From Dictyobacter kobayashii (GTDB taxonomy: Bacteria; Chloroflexota; Ktedonobacteria; Ktedonobacterales; Ktedonobacteraceae): 64,000 nt of DNA. This document shows positions 53,539-62,049 of this stretch, in pieces; the stretch's first letter is position 1; each line of letters starts with the position of its first letter. A program made the translations under genes and the position numbers. The DNA lies in the NCBI RefSeq assembly GCF_003967555.1, contig NZ_BIFS01000001.1, forward strand, positions 3,782,001 through 3,846,000, written 5' to 3'. The notes under the pieces were generated by a model. That model worked only from the letters and a program-made list of their open reading frames with translations, was not told the DNA's origin and ran no database searches.

Positions 53539-56500
53539 GTGCCACCAACGATCTATATCCATCTGTTCGGCGGGTTTCGCCTCTTTGCCGACGAAATCCT
53601 TATCCCTACAACCGATACAACCCGCATCTCTGAGCTTCTGACTTATTTACTGCTGCATCGTGACGCACCACAGTCGCGAGCACAACTGGCTTTTTTGCTC
53701 TGGCCCGAGTCGACTGAAAGTCAGGCATACGCCAATTTGCGCAATCTCGTCTTTAAACTACGTCAACTTCTGCCTGCTGCTGATACCTTCTTGCATATAA
53801 CCCGCCACACTCTACAGTGGTCGGCCCAGGAAAACTGGCAACTCGATGTGCAGCTCTTTCTAGACACTCTGGATATGGCCAGGCAGGCTATTAATCCAGT
53901 TGAGCGTCGCCTGGCTCTAGAGCAAGCCATTGCTTTCTATCAGGGAGACTTACTCCCCTGTGCTATGATGAGTGGCTCCTTACCGAACGCGAACGATTAC
54001 GTGAACACTTTTCCCAGGCACTGAAAAGCTTGAGCAGTCTGCTGGAGCAGGAACGGGATTACGAGGCCGCAATCGCTGTTGCCCTGAAATTGTTGCGCCT
54101 TGATCCTCTGGACGAATCGACGTATCGATATTTAATGCAGCTCTACGTGCTCAACGGCGATCGGGTTACCGCTCTGCGTACATATCAGACTTGTGCCTCA
54201 ACGCTAGAACGTGAGCTAGGCGTGGAACCTGATGCCAGTACCAGAGAGATGTATGAGCGCTTGATGCAAGCTTCTCCATCACTTGCTAAGCCAGTCAGTG
54301 CAGGTACCACTGCGTTTCGCTCATCCACTGCTCCCATGGTAGGACGCCAGCGGGCCTGGGCAGAATTGCAGAGCGCCTGGCAACATGTAGTAGAAGGCGA
54401 ATCGACTGTGGTCATTGTGGCGGGTGAAGCTGGCATTGGGAAATCGCGCCTGGTCGAAGAGATGCGCTTCTGGGTTCAGCAACAAGGCATGTTGGGAGCA
54501 ATTGCACGTTGCTACGCAGCGGAGGATGCCATAGCCTATACCCCTATTACTACCTGGCTAAAACACGAGGCGCTCAAAAAGAGCCTGAATGCTTTGCCCG
54601 ATCTCTGGCTCTGTGAGATTGCACGTCTCATACCCGCGTTGCTACTCCAACATCCATACCTGCCTCACCCGGAGCCGCTTCAGGATGTCTGGCAACAACA
54701 GCGGTTGTTTGACGCACTGGCTCAGGCGCTGTTGAACACCCCTCAGCCATTGTTGCTCGTGCTTGATGATCTCCAATGGACTGATCGTGATACCCTCATC
54801 TGGCTCCACTATTTGCTGCGCAGTAAAGATCCACGGCTGCATTTGTTGCTGGTATGTACGCTTCGTGTCGAGGAGATCACTGCGGAACATTCCTTCCATA
54901 CCTGGTTTGCCAGTCTCCAACGCGAAATACCGGTTACACAGATTCAGCTCGAAAGATTGAATAGCGTAGAAACGGCAAAGCTGGCGGCTTTCCTTGGGCC
55001 TGAACCATTGACGCCAGACATGCAAGATAATCTCTATCGAGAGACCGAAGGCAATCCGCTTTTTATCGTCGAAACGGTGCGCGCGAGGACCTTCACGCTG
55101 GCGGAGACAGTGTCCGCAGCGCACAAAACATCGACATTCTCTCTGCCATCTCCGGCGCAAGCAGTCCTGACAACACGACTTGCACAACTCTCGCCTGTGG
55201 CCTCTGAACTGACCAACCTCGCTTCCGTAATTGGTCGCTCTTTTACCCTGGATGTTTTGGTCCAGGCCAGTGGCCACAAAGAGGATATGATTGTGCCAGG
55301 TCTGGATGAGTTATGGCAGAGGCGCATTATCTATGAACAGAGTGAGGGCAGCTACGATTTTAGCCATGATAAGCTGCGTGAGACGGCCTATCAAGCCCTC
55401 AGCACGCTCAAACGGCGTCGGCTGCATTACAATGTGGCCGACGCCGTCCTGACGCTTTATGCAGATCAGCTTGATGCGGTCAGCGGGCAACTGGCCTTTC
55501 ACTATGAGCGAGCAGGCCTGACCGAAAAGGCCTTACTCTATTATGAGCGGGCCAGCGTGGCCGCGCTGCAAATCTATGCTAATATGGAGGCTAGCAAGGC
55601 CCTCCAACGCGCTATCGACCTCCACTATACCAGGCCACAGCCACAGATTACAGAAATTGCACGCCTTCGTGAGCGACTTGGAGATATTTTTCATCTGACC
55701 GGCCAGTCCGATGCCTGTCTGGAGATGTATCAAAAGGTGATAGCGTTGTTGTCATCCGAACATTCTCGTTGGCTGGCCCGCATACATCGCAAGATAGCCA
55801 GTCATTGGAATAGCGTGACCAACCCGGCTGCGAGTATCCTCTCGTATCAAGAAGCCGAACACCTGCTGTATAACATCGCCGAAGAGGAAAAGGATCTCGC
55901 ATGGCAGCAGGAGTTGCTCCAAATGAAGATTGGCCAGGTCTGGACGTTGAACCTGCTCAATCGTTTCCAAGAAATGGTAGATATTCTTGGGCAGATTCAA
56001 CAACCGATTGAGCAGATCGGTACGCTTATGCAAAAAGCGCAATATTTTCAGTGCCTCTGTCTCAGAGATAGTCGCCAGATGCGCTATCACGTCGATGAAC
56101 AGGTCATTAACACGGCGAGGCTGGCCCTGTCCATCTGTCAAAAATCAGGCCATGCCGGCGATATTGGCAATTTTATGTATACGCTGGGAAGTGTTTTAAT
56201 GTGGGCAGGCCAGCTTGTGGAGGCTGAGACTTACCTGCAGACTGGATTAACTCTCGAAGAGCAGGTGGGAGATATTACGTTGCAATTGTTCGGCCTATTT
56301 TTTTTGACCATGCTCTTTCGCAGGCAAAAGCAACCAGACAAAGCCAGGCAGTGTGTTGAGCGTCTCCTGCGCGGTCCCTATCCAGGTTATGGTCCAATGG
56401 CCTATGCCTGTCAGGCGTGGTTGGCCTGGAAAGAGGACAGGCTGGTGGAAGCGCAACGGCTGGCCGAGTTCGCGCTGGCGGGCTGGCAACATGCATCGAC

Positions 56501-56744
56501 CAGCTATCCGTTCCTGTGGACCGCGCTCTGGCCATTGATAGCGATTGCAGTGTGTCAGGAGCGCGTTGCGGTTAGCATCGCGTATGTGCACCAGTTGCTT
56601 GATCCAGCGCAGGAGGCTCATCCTGCTGCTCTGACTGAGCAATTGGAGAGGGCAGTGCAGTTGTGGGAGAATAAGCAGCCAGAGCAAGCTCAGGTAAGTT
56701 TGCTCAAGGCCATTGAGCAGGCTCAGGTAGAGGGCTATCTCTGA
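53539..56744 (+). CDS. BTAD/SARP transcriptional activator with ATPase and TPR (frameshifted)
   Basis: The N-terminal winged helix (HLFGGFRLFADEILIP, LLTYLLLHRDAPQSRAQLAFLLWP) and BTAD helices lie in one frame up to GDLLPC. The rest lies in another from about 53961 (CYDEWLLTERERLREHF). One missing base, probably G, accounts for this. A STAND/AAA ATPase domain follows (GEAGIGKSRLVEE P-loop, LLVLDDLQW Walker B), then TPR-like helices. About 1068 residues intact. It senses a signal through the ATPase and TPR part and activates transcription. AAAGGAGGAG precedes GTG 53539. Confidence 0.85.
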
Positions 56745-56851
56745 GCCTGCAGATTTGCGCTTATGGGTCCTTAGAGCATAGAAAGGCTAATGCTCGATGG
56801 GTCTCAAGCCTCACTTTTTACAGAAAGAGACAGAATGTGAGCGCTAGAGGC

Positions 56852-57358
56852 TTATAGACCAAAGCGCATCAGGATCATACAGCTAAACACGATCAGGAAA
56901 CCTACCAGTTCCAGCAGGGCGATCAGCTTCGCACGTTGGACCAGTGCCAGAAAAGTGGGGCTAAAAGTTCCGTCAGCTTGTTGTACATTTTCCAGAGGAA
57001 GATTATTAATGTGATGGATGGTGCGGCCCATAACAAATATGCCCCAGATTAAAGTTGCACAGGCCATAATAAATGAAACGAGAAAGGTAAGTCCATACGC
57101 TGTCCCAAACAAGAAGTCCAGGCTTTGTACTGGCCCAAACACAATTCCCCGGATCAGGCCAAACAAAATCACCAGGATTGCTGCTGGAATAACGAGTTTA
57201 TCGCCTCTTTCTCCTATCGGTTGGGCAAATTTGCGCTGCTCTTTCATGGGCAGGCTTGAAATCGCGGGAATCACCACAAAGTTTCCGTACAATGCGCTCC
57301 CTAGCCAGAAAATACCACACAGAACATGTAACCATTGAATACTATAAATCAGCCACAT
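56852..57358 (-). CDS. Four-helix membrane protein, CopD/DUF2269-like
   Basis: The 168-residue protein has four membrane helices. The start WLHVLCGIFWLGSALYGNFVVIP, with an internal His, resembles CopD-like and DUF2269 membrane proteins, whose roles are poorly known. AAGGAG lies 6 bp before ATG 57358. It is a single gene between the SARP regulator and mop. Confidence 0.75.
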   Translation of the reverse strand: MWLIYSIQWLHVLCGIFWLGSALYGNFVVIPAISSLPMKEQRKFAQPIGERGDKLVIPAAILVILFGLIRGIVFGPVQSLDFLFGTAYGLTFLVSFIMACATLIWGIFVMGRTIHHINNLPLENVQQADGTFSPTFLALVQRAKLIALLELVGFLIVFSCMILMRFGL

Positions 57359-57558
57359 GGGTCTCTCCTTCAGTAAATGATGTTTATAATGCCAGAAATA
57401 TCTCTGACACTATGCTGGTTTATCATCTGGCAGAGACTATACCTCGCGGAGCGTTTTTGGCGCGTTTCCTGACCATGGTGCGTACGTATCTCGCATCATA
57501 TATTGGGGATCACCACCGAAAAAGCTGAAGGTTGAGATTTCCCGCTTCAAGAAGCGAT

Positions 57559-57771
57559 CTAAGCTTCTTTGCCGATCATGACCTCGGTCGATTTGATAAT
57601 GGCCATCACTTCGTCGCCGGCCTTCAAGTTGAGCGACTCAGCCGAGTTGCGCGTAATGGCTGAAACGATCTCTTGCCCATCTGCCAGCGTGACCACAACT
57701 TCAGCCATCACACTGCCCAGCGTGACGGCTGTAACTTTACCTTTGAGTTGATTGCGTGCACTGATCTGCAT
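57559..57771 (-). CDS. Mop-type TOBE-domain molybdate-binding protein
   Basis: The 70-residue single TOBE domain (MQISARNQLKGKVTAVTLGS, VVTLADGQEIVSAITRNSAESLNLKAGDEVMAIIKSTEVMIG) is that of molbindin, which stores molybdate or tungstate as an oligomer. ATG 57771 follows AAAGGAGTCGACAA. The open frame extends 10 codons upstream without a better site. Confidence 0.92.
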   Translation of the reverse strand: MQISARNQLKGKVTAVTLGSVMAEVVVTLADGQEIVSAITRNSAESLNLKAGDEVMAIIKSTEVMIGKEA

Positions 57772-57925
57772 TTGTCGACTCCTTTTATATAAGCTTTTCA
57801 ATGACGATTGTTTACTTATCAGGAAGATAGCATAAATACCGGTCCTCCTCTTTTGATTGTACGAAGTAGCGCCAATTTACGATACCGCCGCTTTGTTGCT
57901 TGCTGGTCCGCCTGCCTGTGGAGTT

Positions 57926-57980
57926 AAAAAAGCACAAAGTAGCTGCTTCCTCGACAAAGGAAGCAGCTACTTTATGCTTT
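57926..57980 (-). terminator. Terminator of the aldo/keto reductase gene
   Basis: AAAGTAGCTGCTTCCT with AGGAAGCAGCTACTTT (16-bp perfect stem) and outer AAGCA/TGCTT pairs, followed by six T on the minus strand. Confidence 0.85.
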
Positions 57981-58009
57981 ATACGATCTGTACTGTAAAC
58001 AGGTGAGCA

Positions 58010-58963
58010 TTAGGGATGTTCGGCTAAGAACTTGTTGATCTGCTCCAGTTCTGCCTCGTTCAGGCGGAACTCAGCGGCAATGACCATTTCCTCAATCTGC
58101 TCCATGCTACGTGCGCCGACAATCGCAGCGGTTACGGCTGGATTATGCAGGGTCCATGCTACTGCAACTACACCAGCGGTAACGTTGTGAGGGAAGGCAA
58201 TTTCAGAGAGCAGGTTGGCCAGCTCCAGATTGCGTGAGAGGCGAGGCTCCTGGAATTCGCTATCGCGCTGGCGCCAGTCATCCTGGGGCATGTTATCGAT
58301 GCGCTCTTTGGTCATACGACCACTCAGCAGGCCAGAGGCCATAGGTGAGTAGACGATGACACCAATATTGTGATCTTTACAATAAGGGAGGATCTCTTTC
58401 TCAGCATCGCGATGGACCAGTGAGTAAGGAGGCTGTAAAGTCTCCACAGGCGCGATCTTTTCCGCGCGTTTCAGTTGCTCAACATTGAAGTTTGAGACAC
58501 CGATATGGCGTACTTTACCCTCTTGTTTCAATTTAGCCATTGCACTCCAACCCTCTTCGATATCTGGATCAGGGTTGGGCCAGTGCATCTGATAAAGATC
58601 GATGGTTTCGAGTCCCAGACGCTTCAAGCTAGCTTCGCATTCGCGCTGGATTGAATTGGCGTCGAGGCTATTGCTCACTTTACGTGCGTTATCCCAGACC
58701 AGTGAGCACTTGGTAAAGACGTAGGGCTTTTCGCGGCCTTTAATGGCCTTGCCAACTATTTCTTCTGAGTGGCCAAGCCCATATACAGCTGCAGTATCAA
58801 TCCAGTTGATACCCAGTTCCAGGCCGCGTTTGATGGTTGCGATCGACTGTGTATCGTCCTGGCTACCCCAGGCAAATTCCCAATTGCCGCCACCCATGGC
58901 CCAGGCCCCAATACCAATAGGGGTAATCTGCATATCTGTTTTGCCGAATTGGCGTGTCTGCAT
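58010..58963 (-). CDS. Aldo/keto reductase
   Basis: The 317-residue TIM-barrel NADPH-dependent reductase shows WIDTAAVYGLGHSEEIVGKAI (catalytic Asp and Tyr), TKCSLVW (Lys) and DLYQMHWPNP (His). It belongs to the large AKR group related to YajO/IolS. The substrate is not predictable. ATG 58963 follows GAAAGGATG. It is divergent from the class V aminotransferase gene. Confidence 0.92.
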   Translation of the reverse strand: MQTRQFGKTDMQITPIGIGAWAMGGGNWEFAWGSQDDTQSIATIKRGLELGINWIDTAAVYGLGHSEEIVGKAIKGREKPYVFTKCSLVWDNARKVSNSLDANSIQRECEASLKRLGLETIDLYQMHWPNPDPDIEEGWSAMAKLKQEGKVRHIGVSNFNVEQLKRAEKIAPVETLQPPYSLVHRDAEKEILPYCKDHNIGVIVYSPMASGLLSGRMTKERIDNMPQDDWRQRDSEFQEPRLSRNLELANLLSEIAFPHNVTAGVVAVAWTLHNPAVTAAIVGARSMEQIEEMVIAAEFRLNEAELEQINKFLAEHP

Positions 58964-59182
58964 ACTACATCCTTTCGTCTCTATATCAATGATAGTTATT
59001 CGTTCGTTTCTTGTTACACGTATCACTCAACAATCAAGTGACACTTTAAACTACATTTTGCCTCATCATGGCACCTCTACTGGTAGTATAAGCCTCCTCC
59101 CTGATGATGCTATATACCAGAGCTCCCGTGATACAATGAGCTGTGCCGTTTTTCAATTTCACCCATCCTCGGAGGATTTTTT

Positions 59183-60433
59183 ATGCTCAACATTGATACC
59201 GTGCGTGCCCATTTTCCATCTCTTGCTACCGGCGCGACCTTTTTTGATAATCCCGGTGGTACTCAGGTGGCGCAAGAAGTGGTAGAGCGCATGCAGCAAT
59301 ATTTTCTGCACTCGAATGCCAATCATGGCGGTGCTTTTCGCACCAGTCAGGCGTCGGATGCCGTGGTGGCGGAGGCTCGTGAGGCGGTAGCTGCCTTTTT
59401 AGGTGCGGCCCGCCCCGAAGAGATTATCTTTGGCCAGAATATGACCAGCCTGACCTTTAATATCAGCCGCAGTATCGCGCGCTTACTGGAGCCTGGCGAT
59501 GAACTGGTGGTGACGCGCCTGGACCATGATGCTAATATCGCGCCCTGGCTCTGGATTGCTGAGGATCGTGGCTGTAAGGTGCGCTGGGTCGATTTCCATG
59601 CCGAAGATTGTACATTGGATATGCAGGCGATGGAGGAGGCGATCACACCACGGACCAAACTGGTTGCGGTCGGCTATGCCTCAAATGCGGTTGGCACGAT
59701 CAATAATGTACAGCAGGTAGTACGGCTGGCTCATCAAGTGGGGGCGCTCTGTTTTGTGGATGCTGTACAGTATGCGCCGCATAAAAGCATTGATGTGCAG
59801 ACCCTGGATTGTGATCTTCTGGCCTGTTCCGCCTATAAGTTCTTTGGACCGCATACGGGTATCCTGTATGGTAAATATGAGCTGCTAGAGCGCCTGACGG
59901 CCTATAAAGTGCGGCCTGCAGGGGAACATACACCTGATAAGTTTGAGACAGGTACGCAGAGTTATGAATCGATTGCCGGGGTGCTGGGTGCTCTGGAATA
60001 TCTGGCCTGGCTGGGCATGAGCGTTAATGCTACTGACGTTGCCGAGGAAGCCAGTCGCGAGCTGGCTTTGAGAGCAGGAATGCAGGCGGTAGAAAGTTAT
60101 GAGAACTCATTGAGCCTTGCCCTGCTGGAAGGCCTGCAATCAGTGCCAGGGTTGCGTCTCTGGGGTATCACTGACGTCAGGCGGATCGCGGAGCGCGTCC
60201 CTACGTTTTCTTTTACCCTGCCTGGCTGGAATTCCCGTGCCCTTGCCGAGCAACTGGCGCGCGAAGAGATCTATGTCTGGAGCGGAAACTTTTATGCCCT
60301 GGCGGCGCTGGAGCGCCTGGGACTGGATGAGCAAGGCGGTATCTTGCGTGTTGGCCTGGCCCACTATAATACCCACGCAGAAATCACACGCCTGATATCT
60401 GTCCTGAAGAATCTACCGATCCCGGTTCAATAA
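59183..60433 (+). CDS. Class V aminotransferase / cysteine desulfurase-like protein
   Basis: The 416-residue PLP enzyme has the FDNPGGTQVAQEVVERM N-terminus, LDHDANIAPW and VDAVQYAPHKSIDV. The PLP Lys is in ACSAYKFFGPHTG, and GTQSYES follows. The pattern is that of the IscS/SufS-like family of unassigned members with TIGR01976-like features. Desulfurase activity is not established, as the catalytic Cys position is not obvious. GGAGG precedes ATG 59183. Confidence 0.9.
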   Translation: MLNIDTVRAHFPSLATGATFFDNPGGTQVAQEVVERMQQYFLHSNANHGGAFRTSQASDAVVAEAREAVAAFLGAARPEEIIFGQNMTSLTFNISRSIARLLEPGDELVVTRLDHDANIAPWLWIAEDRGCKVRWVDFHAEDCTLDMQAMEEAITPRTKLVAVGYASNAVGTINNVQQVVRLAHQVGALCFVDAVQYAPHKSIDVQTLDCDLLACSAYKFFGPHTGILYGKYELLERLTAYKVRPAGEHTPDKFETGTQSYESIAGVLGALEYLAWLGMSVNATDVAEEASRELALRAGMQAVESYENSLSLALLEGLQSVPGLRLWGITDVRRIAERVPTFSFTLPGWNSRALAEQLAREEIYVWSGNFYALAALERLGLDEQGGILRVGLAHYNTHAEITRLISVLKNLPIPVQ

Positions 60434-60551
60434 TAAATACCAGATAAAGCAAAATTCTCTTCTCGATCCTTTTCTAAGGGGATTGGGCTTTTTTTATTGT
60501 TGTGCATTATAATATGTGCATAAAAAGAGAAATTAGCAAGGATTGAGGGCC

Positions 60552-61949
60552 ATGTGGAATAAAGGTAGTTTTTTGTCATCTAAAAGTGTTGTGGTAATAG
60601 TATCTAGCAAAAGATTATTAGCTGCTATTGTTGTTTTTGTTTGCGCACTGCTAGTAAGGCTGCTTTATATCCTGACCGTTGGATTGCACTATAAACCTAT
60701 CTTCGATGCTGGTATATATGACGATATTGCCCGCAATTTGCTGAGTAAGGGCTGTTATTGTGTACATGGCTATCATTCGACGGTGAGTCGGGCTCCTCTC
60801 TGGCCCTGGATTTTAGCGCTCGTCTATTATGTTTCGGATAAACAAGTGCTCTTTGCCCAACTTTTCTATGCCTTGCTTGGTGGTGGAACCTGCCTGGTTA
60901 TTTATTTTCTTGCTGCCTCTCTCTTCACAAAAATTACAGCCTTGATTACAGGCCTGATGGCGGCTACTTATACAGGGCTATTTTTGTATGATGGCTGGCT
61001 CTACTCGGAGGCGCTCTATACCTTTTGCTTGACGGGCTTCGTCTATACCCTTTTTCGACTCCAGCGTTTCTGCCTGACCAGAGATCTTGAAACTGCCAGA
61101 AAGCGTGCTGTATTCAGCCGCATAATGGCTTTGAACCGATGGAGTCTCTGTAGTGGCTTATTGCTTGCTGCGGCTATGTTGACGAGGCCGAATGGAGTTA
61201 TCTTGCTGGTCGTAATTTGTGCCTGGGCATTCATCCTGTGCGTGGCGCGTATCTTGAAGAGGGAGCGCCGGGGGATACTCTGGCAGCAAGTTATAATTGT
61301 CTGCTGCATAGCGGTATTGCTGGTGGTGCCCTGGACTTATCGCAATTATCGGCTCACACAGCAGTTCGTCTTTGTCGCAACCGGGCTGGGTGAAGTTCTG
61401 ACCGGCGTCTATAACGATAATGTATTACAACCACCACAGGGCTTTTGGAGCCCGCCCAAAGGCACGAAGATACATGATGAGGTGAGCTATACCCTGGCCG
61501 ACGATAAGCAGAGTACCAGCCAGGCCCTGGCATGGATTGCTTCCCACCCGGATAAGATGCCTTTGCTATTGGCGCGCCACTTTGAGAATATGTGGCAGCC
61601 TTATACCTATTCTCATGGCCTACCCATGGAAGAGTTTCCGCAGCGACTCTCTGCGAAGATTTTGTTTATATTGATCCCCCTCCAGACTATCCCCATCTTC
61701 GCGCTGGCTATGCTGGGTTGCATTATTACGTGGAGAGGCTATCGAAAAGAGTTGCTTATCGTCTATCTGGTGATCTTATCCACCATTGGGCAGAATGTTA
61801 TCTTCTACGGGGATATGCGCTTCCGGGCGTCTATCGAGCCGTTGCTGGTATTATTCGCGGGCGTGGCTGTGTGGAGAATTGGCTTGATGTGCATAAACGC
61901 TGGCAAGTTGAGGCGGGAGAAGCGCGGCCTGCTGCTGGATCAAGCATGA
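60552..61949 (+). CDS. GT39/ArnT-like polytopic glycosyltransferase
   Basis: The 465-residue protein has about eleven membrane helices. The first outer loop, GLHYKPIFDAGIYDDIARNLLSKG, carries acidic residues as in GT-C transferases of the PMT/ArnT type. A terminal basic tail follows. It would move a sugar from a polyprenyl-phosphate donor to an acceptor outside the membrane. I use ATG 60552; an in-frame TTG lies 9 bp upstream. A terminator follows. Confidence 0.85.
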   Translation: MWNKGSFLSSKSVVVIVSSKRLLAAIVVFVCALLVRLLYILTVGLHYKPIFDAGIYDDIARNLLSKGCYCVHGYHSTVSRAPLWPWILALVYYVSDKQVLFAQLFYALLGGGTCLVIYFLAASLFTKITALITGLMAATYTGLFLYDGWLYSEALYTFCLTGFVYTLFRLQRFCLTRDLETARKRAVFSRIMALNRWSLCSGLLLAAAMLTRPNGVILLVVICAWAFILCVARILKRERRGILWQQVIIVCCIAVLLVVPWTYRNYRLTQQFVFVATGLGEVLTGVYNDNVLQPPQGFWSPPKGTKIHDEVSYTLADDKQSTSQALAWIASHPDKMPLLLARHFENMWQPYTYSHGLPMEEFPQRLSAKILFILIPLQTIPIFALAMLGCIITWRGYRKELLIVYLVILSTIGQNVIFYGDMRFRASIEPLLVLFAGVAVWRIGLMCINAGKLRREKRGLLLDQA

Positions 61950-61991
61950 GGATCTGAGTGGATGTGGAGGCCCTGCGGGTTGTAATGGGAG

Positions 61992-62027
61992 AGAGGATGG
62001 CCCGCTCTAACAGTGGGACCATCCTCT
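61992..62027. terminator. Bidirectional terminator
   Basis: AGAGGATGG / CCATCCTCT stem between the convergent stops at 61949 and 62050. Confidence 0.7.
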
Positions 62028-62049
62028 TTGGTATTTGTTTGAGCCAGGG

